NCBI GenBank assembly: GCA_008704415.1
Contig: VXIS01000015.1
Span: 124,001-188,000 of the forward strand
Length of the DNA stretch: 64,000 nucleotides
Direction of reading: 5' to 3'
Origin: Sphaerosporella brunnea
Taxonomy: Eukaryota > Ascomycota > Pezizomycetes > Pezizales > Pyronemataceae
Within the stretch, counting starts at the first letter, position 1. Every line of letters starts with the position of its first letter. The notes beneath the pieces were generated by a model that did not search any database, had not been told where the DNA came from, and saw only the letters and a list, made by a program, of their open reading frames with translations. Position numbers and translations under genes: made by a program. Positions 11,941 to 22,627 of this stretch are shown piece after piece.

Positions 11941-13735
11941 AGTTTCAGGCGATTAAGGTATTAGAGAGTTTCAGATATAATGATGTCCTTCCCCACGGGG
12001 TCACGCCTCAGTACGGCCGTCTCCGTTTCTGATCTCTTAGAGATTATAGATTAAAGGTTAGGTTTGTTTTACGGTTTGTCCGATCGCATGAATCGTTCGT
12101 CGAATTCTATAAAACGTTGTTTTTCTTCGTGTCGTGCGTGTTGATTGCTGCTGTTGCGTTGCTGCCGTCGAACGTGCCAGTGTGTGCCCCTTTCTCAACC
12201 TCCGAGTTCCGAATTCGACACGATGGCTCGTCAACAGTTGCTGTAGCAAACCGATTGATTGCGGCGCAGTGTGTAGTTCGCCAAAGGCAGTGTATTTGGA
12301 ATCCGTTGGGTAAAGGAGAGTGTGGATGCGGAGGGGTGGTGGTGAAGCGGAACGGAGGGGGCGTGGCAGTCGCCAGCAGTCAGCCAAGTATTTGCTGGGA
12401 CGGAATTGATCGAAGGGGACGAGATGGGACACGGGAGATCTCTCTGAAAAAAAACCCCGTTAATAACGCAACAAAACAAGCCTCAGCCTCAGGTTCCGGT
12501 TCTTCGTGCTGGTGTTGTTGCTGCTTGCTCTATTTTTCTCTTCGGCTCGGATACACTCTAGGTCGGTGTGGCTCTGAAAGTCCGTTCGAAGCGTGTAAGC
12601 GGCCCCTTTTTTACTCGGACCGAAAGATCGAAAGCGACGCGGGCAAGCGAATGTGTGGAGGAATATCCAGAGCTCCAAAGGCTTCACGAAAAGAGAAAAA
12701 TCGGGGCAGCAGAAAGGCACCGTACTTTTGAGGCCGCGATTGAGCCAAGTCCAACCAAAACACCTGGAACCGCCGAGTTGTTGACGCTAAAGGCAGAACA
12801 TGGAAGTTATGCGCGGCTGCACGTACGGAGCGAAGCAGTCGAGGGCGACACGAGAGATGTGCGGCTGCAGAAGCGAATGTACTGAGGACCTGTTGGAAGT
12901 CAGGGGCAATAATCATCCAACGCCTGCGATGCGATGCGTCGTTGGTCAGCTCAAAATTTTGTGTTCCTTCGTGTGCTCGCTCGGATCTCTTTGGAAACCC
13001 AAAGCGCGACACACTGGAACGTGCAACTTTGCCTCATCAGATGTGTTTCCGCAGTTTGAGCCTCTTCGGAGATTTACTGTAACATCAATCGAGAATAGTT
13101 CCCGAGGAGAAGCTGCAAAATTCCATCACCCTGGTTACGAGGAGAACGAGCCGAGATGTCGGTGGACTTGACCGGTCACGTGCTGTGCCGAGTGATGTCA
13201 GGTGAGTTGATCTGGCAAGACGGGAAGTGTGGCAGTGTTGAGACCCGTGGGATCGTGAGGGTCTGACCAGTGATCGCAATGCTTCCAAGCTGAGAGGGCT
13301 CTGATCCCACGTGTTGAAAAAGGCGCTAGGCAAGGCCATGCGCACGCGCAGTTGACCTTTAATATTTGGCACATAACTGGTTCAACATTGCCCACAACTC
13401 CGCCATACTCTTTGGAATATCAGGCAGATACGCATCTCCGGGATATTTGGTCTCGAGCGCGGGTCGGGGACGATCCGAGCCGGCCTCGGACGCTCGGAGG
13501 AACTTGTGAACCCATGTTCGGGCGGGAAATACAGGGGGTACGACTACTTGCTGGAGGAGGAGGGGACAATGCGTAGGGCCGACGTCGAATACGTCTAAAC
13601 GGAAAACGATTGAGGGTGATTCACTTGCCGGCAGATGATGTCTGAGTTATTATTGCTGCGAGGAGCCGAATCCGAATCACTTGCCGCATAGCCATTGTGA
13701 TATCTTTCAGCAGATCTAGACACAGTCAGTGTTGT
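11941..13735. other. Long upstream region of Spa2, no gene seen
   Basis: About 1.8 kb upstream of the Spa2 start. Frames on both strands are of biased composition and lack domains. The stretch near 12060-12520 probably carries Spa2 leader sequence. Nothing here supports a second gene. Confidence 0.45.
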
Positions 13736-13830
13736 CAATAGCCGGCCCAAAAAGCCCCGGGCTGGCTATTTAGCAAAGCCGGGCTTCAAGCCCCCAAGCC
13801 GGGCTGCCAGAGGTCTAGTGCTAGCTTGCG
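13736..13830. repeat. Solitary hAT-like terminal sequence
   Basis: It begins GTGTTGTCAATAGCCGGCCC, in the style of hAT ends (GTTGTCAATA), and is followed by clustered GGGCTGG/AGCCCGG motifs that repeat in both orientations, like hAT subterminal repeats. It resembles the element at 28045 in the GTTGTCAATA core. No matching opposite end was found within 2 kb, so this is a relic or a chance resemblance. Confidence 0.35.
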
Positions 13831-14334
13831 AATTAACAGCAGGAGCCCGAACCTAGCCGCTCCGCAAGAAGGGAAAGCGGAGTAATGTTTTATGAACGTT
13901 CTCAATGCAGCTCATAGCATTCCAATGTCACTATAGCTGAGGGCTTTGTCGCACCGTTGCCTAATTATTTACTCGTGTGCTGTTTCTTTAAAACCTTTGT
14001 TTATGTAATCATGTTTATTTGTCCGCATACAACCTTTGTACATTGAGACGCCGTCCACCTCAACCATGTCCTGGCCGCCGCCGCCGCCTCATTGATATCA
14101 GCGCATGCGGCCACCCCTATATCGAGAAGAAGGAGAGACCGAAAGAAGTGAACTCTCGGGAGCAGGCAGGGTTGAGAAAACAGTGGATCTACGCCCGGAC
14201 CAAGTTAGGAGTGGAGGCAACCTGAGCAGTATGTCCTTCGCACCCGCATCTAGTCGTACTGTTCAAGTGGCTTGAAGACTATCCCCTTGTGTGCGGTGTC
14301 AGTGAAAAACTCGTAGCGTTAAGTACATGTTACT

Positions 14335-14486
14335 CCCTCGCAGTGTTGAAAGTGCCCAATACGACTACGTTACACCAAGTGAGTTGGCATTGGGTAGACC
14401 GAGATTATAATGAGGGCGATTGGCCAATGGATCGTTCATTATACAACTCTTTGGTGTAACGTAGCCGTATTGGGCACTGCGGGGGA
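14335..14486. repeat. Small palindromic MITE
   Basis: Two inverted arms of about 30 bp face each other: AGTGCCCAATACGACTACG at about 14349, and its complement with one change (CGTAGCCGTATTGGGCACT) ending at about 14478. Each continues into GTTACACCAA and its complement TTGGTGTAAC. The outer ends read CTCCCTCGCAGTG and CACTGCGGGGGA and are next to TA, a Stowaway-like (Tc1/mariner) arrangement. The left arm has a 7-bp insertion. No coding capacity. Confidence 0.55.
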
Positions 14487-14785
14487 TATAGTTGTCAGCT
14501 GGCCACAGTCAGGTGCTTGCTTTACTTGTTGAACAGACAGAGACAGGCAGAAAAAATGTCTCAATGTTAGCCATGAGATGTTTCCTAAGATGATGGAGAA
14601 GTCGAGTAATCCCTCATAAACCACATCAGCATGACATCATCCTCCATCACCCTCATGATACCCAACTTTCTCCCTTCCAACACAGCCTTCAGCTCCAAGT
14701 CATACCCGCACACCAACCGAAACCTTATCTTACTCCAAACTACTGTCCAGCTATAAGGCCCGCAATAAGTCACACAAATATGAAC

Positions 14786-14898
14786 GGTTGGCTGGTGTAG
14801 TGGTTATCACACTCGTCTCACATAAGTTTCTTTGGTTGAACAAACCCTTGTTCCTGTGTGTGCACGAGAGGTCCCAGGTTCGATCCCTGGGCTAATCA
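14786..14898 (+). tRNA. tRNA-Val(CAC) with 40-nt intron
   Basis: The acceptor stem GGTTGGC pairs with GCTAATC (two G-U pairs). The D arm GTGTAGTGGTTATCAC is typical of tRNA-Val. The anticodon stem CTCGT/ACGAG closes a CTCACAC loop with anticodon CAC. The T arm CCAGG-TTCGATC-CCTGG is perfect and the discriminator is A. The intron is 14823..14862, one base 3' of the anticodon, the normal site for nuclear tRNA introns. The CCA end is not encoded. Confidence 0.93.
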
Positions 14899-15032
14899 TT
14901 CATTTTTTTTCTTTGTGCTGCGTAGGTGTGGGATTAAACTTTTTACTAGAGCACTGTCCCTGAATCAACTCCCGATTGGCCGAGGCAACAAAAACCCTAC
15001 AAAACAAAATAACTTGACGACTCAGCTACATG

Positions 15033-15596
15033 TAGTGATGGACACAAGCCGAGCCGGCTCGAGCCCGGTGGTGGGAGAAGACCTAGATGGCCGTGTGGGG
15101 CCGAAAATACAACAATATTCTATCGAATTCCGTGATTGCGAAAGCTCAAAGAAAAGGCCGCCCACACGTCCTCTTCAACCCCCACCGCAACACACTCACA
15201 CCGAAAAATCACCATGGTCCCAGGCCGCTCCCTCTTCAGCGGAAGATGAAATCGAGGCCTTGTACAAGAAGATGGCGGGTAGTTGGGGTAATTGCTACTT
15301 GATATCTGTTTGTCGGTGTAAACTGACCGGGACGACTAGACACGCACTACAGAGCTGCCGGCGCGCGATGGTCACAATGCGCGCGAGGTTAGATCAGTAC
15401 ATAGCGAAACCAGAACCAGAATCTGACCCTGACATTGATCCTCGTATACCCGGGCCGGCTCGCGCATCAAAAATAGTATGGCAGCTCGAGCTTTGGCTCG
15501 AGCTTTGCAGGCTCGGCTCGGCTCCACGAGCCTGGCACTCGGTCGAGCCGAGTCAGCTCGAACGCACCGACTCGAGCCGGCTCGTGTCTATCACTA
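15033..15596. mobile_element. Non-autonomous hAT-type element, 564 bp
   Basis: The left end TAGTGATGGACAC and the right end GTGTCTATCACTA are inverted copies with one mismatch over 13 bp. The flanks at 15025-15032 and 15597-15604 are both GCTACATG, a perfect 8-bp target-site duplication, diagnostic of hAT insertion. Both subterminal regions are packed with GAGCCGGCTCGAG-type motifs in both orientations, as hAT transposases use. The interior (about 15110-15440) is not repeat-like and includes a stretch with an intron-like structure, GTAGTT donor, CTGAC branch and ACTAG acceptor, between two coding-like segments, so it may be captured host DNA. No transposase is encoded. Confidence 0.85.
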
Positions 15597-15782
15597 GCTA
15601 CATGAAGTGTTCAGTAGCTCACAAGGGCACGAGGGTGGATAGCACCGTGTGGCCATGCGGGTGCCCAAGTGCGCGATGGCGGGCCTCAATACCACTACCG
15701 TTCTGCAAAAGGGCGAGCTTGCTTGTGGCTATGCAGTTATACACGAGGGTAAGGAGAATTATAAGCAGAATAAGGAACCTAC

Positions 15783-16826
15783 TTAGGAGCATGGAAGACT
15801 CATACAAGAACGCCTGGCCAGCTCGGCCAAGTTGGCAGCAACGACACTCAAACACTCCCCATTGTACACATAAGAATATTCATAAAGCTCACCAATTTGG
15901 TCCTCGAATAAGACCACCGCCTCCACGCCAACCTCCCTCCCCTCTATCACTTCATCCGTGTAAGATCCTTCCTTTATCGCCGTCCCCCAAATCTGCCTTA
16001 TGCCGCTCTGTTTGAAGAGTTAGCCTCATGTTGAGGTTGTGAAAAAAGACGGAAGGAAGCTTACAGTCTCTCTCCGGACAAAAGAAAGGAAATGGGGAGT
16101 CTCATAGTAGTCTTTGAAAATGGTTATCCCTCGGCCGCGTAGTATCTCTTCGAAAGCATCGAATCGGGGCGACACAAATTCTCCCCGAGGAAGGAGACGA
16201 TATTCCTCTCCGTCTTCGAAGATGCATCGACAATATGCAGTGAGACCCCTAGATGCTTGAGGCGTTTGACTGTTCGGTCCTGCAGGAGTTCCTTGCAGCG
16301 TTCCTTGCATCGGTTGCACATGTACAGCGGAGTCAAGATCCCTGGGTCCGCTGTTGTCTTCCTGGGCAGACGATATGCCAGACTGATTATGGTGATGTGT
16401 TTCTGAGTCAGAGATTTCTTGTGAGAAGCCAGGTAATGTAGCAGTCGGTTTGTGGCAGGATTCTCCCCGCAGAGCTTGAGTTCGCCATCCCTCCTCGACC
16501 AAGTCCGGTGATGATAGAGCATCAAGTGCCTCTGCCACGCCTCTACCGCTCTTTGTCTCAACGAGTTTGTCTCCAGAGCTCCATTCAGAAAACCGTCGGG
16601 AAGGAGAGAGCTCGATGGCATCCTGTCGGTCTCCGATGAGGTGGGGGTGGATTTCGCTGGTCCTGGGAGGGATATTTGATTCACCGTGGTCGATGGGAGC
16701 TGGGAAAGCAAATGAGTGCCTCCGGGGCAGTTCGAGGCGGGCGAAAGATATGTAGTCTTCGTTGAGGGACGGGCAAGAATGGAAACGACCGTGCAGCCGT
16801 TTCCGTGTTGTGCTCGGAGAGGACAT
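15783..16826 (-). CDS. Hypothetical protein, two exons
   Basis: Exons 16065..16826 and 15783..16007 flank a 57-nt intron (GTAAGC donor, CTAAC branch, AACAG acceptor), giving 328 residues. I do not recognise the family. The first 170 residues are Ser/Pro/His-rich. The region from about 190 to 300 is more protein-like: YCRCIFEDGEEYRLLPRG, an FDAFEEILRGRG helix, then after the intron GIRQIWGTAIKEGSY, VEAVVLFEDQIGELYEYSY. A GTGAGC within the last exon could act as an alternative donor and change the C-terminus. The gene starts about 95 bp from the LINE poly-T end and its stop is 186 bp from the hAT element, so it is boxed in by insertions. Confidence 0.6.
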
Positions 16827-16921
16827 GGTCGCGTTGGCTAGTTGATGGGTACCGTATTATCTGAGTAAAGTCGCTGACCGGTGATGGTGGACCCTGCGGT
16901 ACACGCGTTGTGTAAGTTACT

Positions 16922-18069
16922 TTTTTTTGTTTAAATCATAATGTATTGCGGCCATGACATAAAGAAGAAGCTACATGCTACCCCTAGGCTCAAGTCCTGC
17001 TCTGGGGCTGAAACTTCTAAGGAAAGAAAACAAAGGGAAGAACACTATATAGACCCTCGTACTAAGGAAATTCGTTACATGTCATGAAGCGTTCTTGGGC
17101 CTAGCCCGGCCACATCCCCACTTTGGTGCTGCTCAAGAAAGCCATTACCGCTTCCGTACAGCGTTCGTCTGACAACAGGACCTTAACCGATGTGTTGGTC
17201 TTTTTCCTCCCCGGTCCTTCTGCCCCCTCTTTTCCTTTGTCTTTTTCTTTCTTCCCCTTTTTGTAGCCCCGGCCACCGCCTTCCATAGCGCCGCCTGCTC
17301 CTTCTTCCATCGAGCGCAGGATTTGAGCAGGTAATCCGCTGTTTGGACTGGTCTACCTGCGCAAAACCAGCACTTGTCGTCGTCGGGGCGGCCTGTCCGG
17401 TGCAGGTATGGTGCTAGCGGTGCTTTTCCCAGCCTGAGCTGCAAGAAACGTGACGCCTGGGCTTTGTGGCATCTAAAGGCCGTGGGGTCGGGCTTATTCC
17501 GTCGGCGGTAGTAGGCTTTGGGCTTGCAATGTTTGGCCAACCATGCCTCCCGGTCTTTTGTCTTGGCCTTTGTGACTTCTCGACTAAGGTGGGCGAGTGT
17601 CGTGGTCTTCGCTCGCCCTATCTAGGCTGCCTTCGGCTGCCTCTTTGGCAAGCTGGTCGGCTTGCTCATTGCCTGGGATGTCGGCGTGTCCGGGCACCCA
17701 GCGGTACTCTGTCTTCCAGCCCTGCGTCTCCAGTGCCGCCTCCGCGCGAGCGATGCGTGGGAGTAGCCATTGTCCAGGGCCCGGCTCGGCCCGTTGCAGT
17801 CGTTTGAGGGCCGCCTGCGCATCGGTGAAGAGGCGTACGCAGCCGGTGGGGCTGGATCTGACTGTGGCGGCCATCTCCAGGCCAGCGGCTATGCCAAGCA
17901 GTTCCGCGTGATAGGCTTCCTTTTTTATACCAACATATTCGGCGGCGTGACTCCACGTACCGTCTTCGTCCTGTGTCACAGCCGCGTAGCCGCCGGCTGG
18001 ATTTCCGGTAGCCGCTAATCTCGCGTAGCCGATAATCTCGCTGCGAATCTGCGGCTTCGGTGTCGCTGA
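16922..18069 (-). mobile_element. 5'-truncated Tad-like LINE
   Basis: The insertion is flanked by a 10-bp direct repeat GTAAGTTACT at 16912-16921 and 18070-18079. Its 3' end, at the low coordinate on the minus strand, is an oligo-A tract (seen as T8), as expected for target-primed reverse transcription. Inside are the RNase H domain and C-terminal segment of a non-LTR retrotransposon; the endonuclease and reverse transcriptase are missing, so it is 5'-truncated. Its 3' end sequence (AATCATAATGTATT...GGCCATGACATA) recurs at 32017-32050. Confidence 0.85.
17145..17979 (-). pseudogene. LINE RNase H and C-terminal domain, broken
   Basis: Two adjoining minus-strand frames (17584..17979 and 17145..17540) belong to the truncated LINE. 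The first shows RNase H features: EAYHAELLGIAAGLE with the catalytic Glu, LFTDAQAALKRLQ with a conserved Asp, and WVPGHADIPGNEQADQLAK with the His and last Asp. The second has the Cys-rich tail seen after RNase H in fungal Tad-type LINEs (CWFCAGRPVQTADYLLKSC). The two are separated by a frame change around 17540-17584, so the product is not continuous. No start codon belongs to it. Confidence 0.75.
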
Positions 18070-18131
18070 GTAAGTTACTCAAGTGCCCCTGACAAAGTTA
18101 CCGTACTCAATGCCCACCACCACTAGGCATC

Positions 18132-19969
18132 ATGACTACCAATTGTTCGAGCTACCCTTCACCAACAAAGGCGCCCGATAGCGAATATGAGAACCCCCCA
18201 CCTACCAACCCCACTCTCCATGGCACCGCGCTCTCCGTTTTAAGCTCCCTGTACCTACCCCTTAAGGTTGCCCATGCTCGGTAGGTTCATGATCTAACAT
18301 CAACCGCTTTAGAGTAGCACATGTCGGACCGCTCCAACAGATTCTCTACAACAACGCAGGCTTCACTCAAGCTTTCGCCAAACTCCACGAAGCGGGTGTA
18401 CTCGATGCATACACTCCACGCTACGACCCCACGGTAGTTCCAATCTCGACAAGCAATGACCAGAGCGCGGCTATAGCCGACCCAACTACTGCTACCCCCA
18501 TCAATAGTGTCTTCCACTCATCGGCGAACTACATCGAAGCCTACAAGTCCGGTGCGACAACCCCAACTGCTGTGGCCGAGCGCTTTCTCCAGAGCTTAGA
18601 AAGCGACAATCGGAACATCTTCATTGTCCCAACAGCTGCAGATGACCTTCTAGCAGCCGCAAGAGCTTCAGCAGAGCGCTATGCAGCTGGCAACCCTCTA
18701 CCCCTCGATGGTGTACCGTTGGTGGTGAAAGATGAGATAGATGTGGCCGGGACTAGAAAGACTCTCGGACTATCACTCGACGAGGCGAAGGCTCGGGTTT
18801 CAGTGGAAGCATCTAAGGAGACCTCGTGGTGTGTTCAAAAGCTACTGGATGCTGGTATGCTGTTCCTGGGCAAGACAAACATGCACGAGCTTGGCCTGGA
18901 CACCACAAACAACAATCCTAACTGGGGTACTCCGCGCAATCCCTACAACAGTGGATACTACTCCGGAGGATCATCAGGTGGATCCGGGGCGGCGGTGGGG
19001 TCGGGCATCGTTCCCATTGCGGTCGGCGCAGACGGAGGCGGCTCTGTTAGAGTTCCAGCTGCGTATTGCGGGGCCTATGGCCTCAAGCCCTCACACAACC
19101 GAGTGTCTTTTGCGCCATCTCTCAGTATCGCACCATCTGTTGGGGTCATAGGGCCCATCGCAGCCACCATGGCAGATATAGAGATTGCATACCGTCTCAT
19201 GGCGACTCCAGATCCCAGTACCCCAGTGCAGTTCCCCGCCCCAGGCCTCCCTACACCGGCAAACAAAACAATCGGCATATTCACACCCTGGTTCTCGGAC
19301 TGTGATGCGACAGTGTCTACGCACGCCAACGCCGCACTCTCCGTCTTCCGCGAAAAAGGCTACGAAACGGTTGAGATAACCCTGCCGTTCCTGGCGGAAT
19401 CACGCAAGGCACATGCATTGACGATCCTCGCGGAGATCGCAGAAGTCTTCTGTCGCGGTAACACGCGCGGGTTGACACCGGCAAACAAGGTTTTGGTTTC
19501 TGTCGGCACCCGTGCCACGGCCCGAGACCTGATGTTGGCGCAGAAACTGCGTGCCTTGATGATGTCCCATCTTGCACACCTGTTTGCGCAGCATCCGGGG
19601 TTGATCATTGTTACCCCTACCATGCCTCATGCCGGTGTTCCCATAGCCCCTTCACCCAGTGTGGCTGCTAAGGGCAGCGCGGGCGTTAGTGACTCGAATA
19701 CCAGTCTGAGGAGTATGCAATATGTGTTCTTGGCCAACTGGTGCGGGTGTCCTGCGCTCACTGTGCCGGTGGGGTATGATAAGGAGAGTGGCATGCCGAT
19801 TTCGGTGATGGGAATGGCGGAGTGGGGCGGTGAGGAGACGCTGATTAGTTGGGGGAAGGTCTGGGAACAGTCATGGGAGGGTATGAATGGTGATTTGCGG
19901 GGAAACGCGGAGGGGGGGAGGAAACGACCCGAGGGCTGGATTGATATGTTTACCGGTGGGAGTGCCTAG
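18132..19969 (+). CDS. Amidase-signature family hydrolase
   Basis: Two exons. Exon 2 begins at 18313. The family's N-terminal pattern (a long helix ending in NAGF) fits best if exon 1 is 18132..18250 and the intron is 62 nt (donor GTACCT), giving 591 residues; a consensus donor at 18281 (GTAGGT) would make a 32-nt intron, very short, and add ten residues. The amidase signature is clear: Lys in GVPLVVKDEID, cis-Ser in GGSSGGSGAAVGSG, nucleophile Ser in GADGGGSVRVPAAYCG, the Ser-cisSer-Lys triad of amide hydrolases. The substrate cannot be told from sequence. No signal peptide. The start lies 52 bp from the LINE's right target duplication, so the retrotransposon sits in the promoter. Confidence 0.88.
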
Positions 19970-20755
19970 GGTGATGGTGATTTCGACTCTATATTTTGGA
20001 AGCAATTTTGGAATTCATTTACGAGGGTTGTATCTGGTAGCACAAGTGATACCCAGTGCTCCATGAAAGAGCCCCTGGTCGGCGAGTCAAACTCGGAGTT
20101 CTTTTGAATTAAACTGTGAAAAAAAGCCTTCCCGATCTGCAACTTCAACCACGGGCATATGGAGATAGTCACAGTGAGTCACTTGCATAAACTTGTGCTT
20201 TGACATAGGAAGCTTTGGATTCTCGGGCTTATATAACACCTCTTGTTCAAGCTACAATTTTCCAAGCACCAACAAGCACCCGCACACAAACCACACCAAA
20301 CCACCCAACAAGCAATACATCGACACCAAACAAACAGCTCCAACCACTCTACGGATCAAGTCCTCACTTTTCAAGTTCCAATCCAGATGAGCCCATGCAT
20401 GACAGAGGGGGCTTCTATTGCAGTTGGCCTTTCCCAGAGGTCCGGAACTTAATTTCCAACTTTCGAGGCAGCAGTTCAAGGCGCGTTTTGCATCTGTGCG
20501 CTATTCTGGGCAAAACTCTACAAGTCCGGTTTAAAAATGGTCAGAATGTGGTGACTGGAAGGGCTCCAAGAGAGTACATGCCACAGACTATCTTAAGCTT
20601 GAAAAGCATTTATCTCCATGTACAACCGACAATTTGGTTCCAATAAACCTCGAGGATGTGCATAATCTTGCGAACGGGCGACTTTCGATACCTGTCATTC
20701 ATCTGGCAGAGGAGTACGATAGCGACAGCTCCAAGTCTTTCAGACGTTCCTCTGG
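19970..20755. other. Degenerate coding remnants
   Basis: No intact gene. On the plus strand a frame from about 20583 to 20756 encodes VPINLEDVHNLANGRLS and leads towards the transposase-like tail at 20756 in another frame, so the two are probably pieces of one dead gene. Confidence 0.35.
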
Positions 20756-20962
20756 ATGAGCGTGAGTCTCCCACTCACACAGATTCCTCGAGAACGCCCT
20801 GCAAAAAAGCGAAGGCGAAAGGATGATTTACGGAAGAAGCGCAATCAGAGGCCACGCCCTGGCGACCTGCCAAACATTAGGGGCCGCGCTCCATTCAGGT
20901 GCTCAACTTGCCGTCAGATAGGAGATCACAACGCCTGCACCTGTAAGAAACCACACACCTAA
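20756..20962 (+). pseudogene. Transposase C-terminal tail with zinc knuckle, remnant
   Basis: The frame encodes a very basic stretch (RPAKKRRRKDDLRKKR) followed by CSTCRQIGDHNACTC, a CCHC-like knuckle. This order, basic linker then a short Cys/His knuckle at the end, is what fungal Mutator-like (MULE) and related transposases carry at the C-terminus. The knuckle spacing is altered by one residue and no catalytic core was found upstream in frame, so it is a dead fragment. Family assignment is tentative. Confidence 0.4.
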
Positions 20963-21105
20963 GCAGCACTCAGCCTGAGGCCGGCGCGGTGTAAATAGAT
21001 TTGTTTTAATCTGGGTGCATTTTAAATGGACTAAAATTTGGGGGCACGCCGTATATTTTTCGCGATGTTCGGGGGCACTTTAAACAATAACCGTAAAAAA
21101 AACGT

Positions 21106-21852
21106 TTACAACTTCCCACTATCATCCTTCTCAAACTCCGACAGCTTCTCCCTAAACTCGCTCCAATCAGTCATAACGGTCTTGGCGCCGACCTCCAGCA
21201 ACGCCCTCTTCATTTCCTCCTGCTTCTCGGGGATATAACTTCCAACATAACCCATAACCGGAATCCCCGCCCTCACCGCACTCAACGTTCCGCTCTTACT
21301 ATCCTCGACCGCCACGCACTCCTCGGGCTTCTTTTCCAGCATCTCAAGCGCGTGTATGTAGATGGCAGGATCAGGCTTACTCGTCGGCTCCGGCAGGGAG
21401 GTGGCAGCGGAGAAGACGTGTCCACGCGGGAAGTAAACATCATGGCCGACCTTCTTAACCGATGCCTCGACTCTTCGCAGCGCGGAAGAAGAGACCACGG
21501 CCAGACCATACTTCCCCTCCTCATACAGCTTGTGCAGCTCGGGCGAGCAGCCCTCGCACGGCTGCGCCTTTTCGAGGAGCGTAGCTATAACCTGGTCCTC
21601 CTCCTCCTTCACGTACTTCTCCTCCTCCTCCGGCGTGATGTTGAGGTTGTACTTTTTCGCCAGTGCTCTGAGCATACCCCGGAAATTCATGCCGACGAAA
21701 TCTTTGATCAGTTGCGGGCCGGTGTAGCGATTGGGGATGCCGTGGGCCTCAAGGACGCGGTTCATGACTTCGGCGCAGGCCTCGAAGGCGAGGTCTTCCG
21801 AGAGAACAAGGGTGTTGTCGCAGTCGAAGAGGATGTGGGTGACTTTCGGCAT
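21106..21852 (-). CDS. HAD-superfamily phosphatase
   Basis: Single exon, 248 residues from the ATG at 21852. HAD motif I is FDCDNTLVLSED (nucleophile Asp and the acid/base Asp two residues on), motif II Ser lies in AVVSSSALRR, motif III Lys in TSKPDPAIY, motif IV in CVAVEDSKSG. A helical C1 cap lies between motifs I and II, as in beta-phosphoglucomutase-like sugar-phosphate phosphatases; the substrate is unknown. The frame stays open for 70 codons upstream of this ATG (to 22062) with Gln/Pro/Ser-rich composition but contains no ATG, so a longer N-terminus would need an upstream exon. The family normally starts just before motif I, which favours 21852. Confidence 0.85.
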   Translation of the reverse strand: MPKVTHILFDCDNTLVLSEDLAFEACAEVMNRVLEAHGIPNRYTGPQLIKDFVGMNFRGMLRALAKKYNLNITPEEEEKYVKEEEDQVIATLLEKAQPCEGCSPELHKLYEEGKYGLAVVSSSALRRVEASVKKVGHDVYFPRGHVFSAATSLPEPTSKPDPAIYIHALEMLEKKPEECVAVEDSKSGTLSAVRAGIPVMGYVGSYIPEKQEEMKRALLEVGAKTVMTDWSEFREKLSEFEKDDSGKL

Positions 21853-22627
21853 TTTGGATTCTTCGGATTTCTGTTCCTCGGAGGAGGGTTTCTGCTCTTG
21901 CGATATAGCTTCGGAGCTCGATGGAGCTGCAGGGGGAGGCTGTCTCTCGACTGAGGAGGATTCGGCTTGCGAGGGGGGTGGATTCGTTTCCGCCTGCGCG
22001 GTTTGTGTAGGGGGAGTCTGGGTTTGCGTGCTCACTGTATTTCCGTCAGAAAAGACTCCCACATCGCGGCAGACAGCTGTCTTTACTTATGTCTCCGATT
22101 CTCCTGCAGGATAACAGCGCGGCGGGGATTCTCGGGGGGTTAATTTCATGCAGCTGCAGCTGCTACATACGCATGGCAGCGTTTTATATGTTTCCAAGGC
22201 AGTTGCTGTGAGAGGGAGGGAGGGAGGGAGAGGGGGTGGTTGCGTCATCAACGAGAATCCGCCAGAACCACACATAGTGTACTAAGTGTAGATGAGGATG
22301 CGATGAGCGCTGGGCGGACACCGGCGTGTGCGGGGAAGACGGGGTTGCCGGCTCGGTCAATGAATCGTGGACTAGTGCGCGTTTATCGGAGAGAGCCGCG
22401 ACGTGGGTGTCCGACGCGATAAGCGCGTGGATTTGTCGGCGCGTTTGCAAGTGGGCCAATAGTAGACTCAGTAGAGGCTCTCCGCCCCCTCCAATTAAAG
22501 GAAACGTCGCGCAGTCGGATTTCTTCCGTGTGGTTAACCAGCATTGCGGGGCTGCTGTCTTGGCCGCCGCATAAGAGAACGGATGTGTTCTCGTCGCCCA
22601 ACGCCATCACAACCAACACGTCCAACC

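Noticed and set aside
13736..15032. One large hAT element spanning 13736 to the element at 15033
   Set aside because: The end sequences do not match each other and the right element has its own complete ends and target duplications.
14858..16015. A 385-codon plus-strand open frame
   Set aside because: It starts inside the tRNA-Val gene, runs through the hAT element and overlaps the opposite-strand hypothetical gene; composition is not protein-like, so it is chance.
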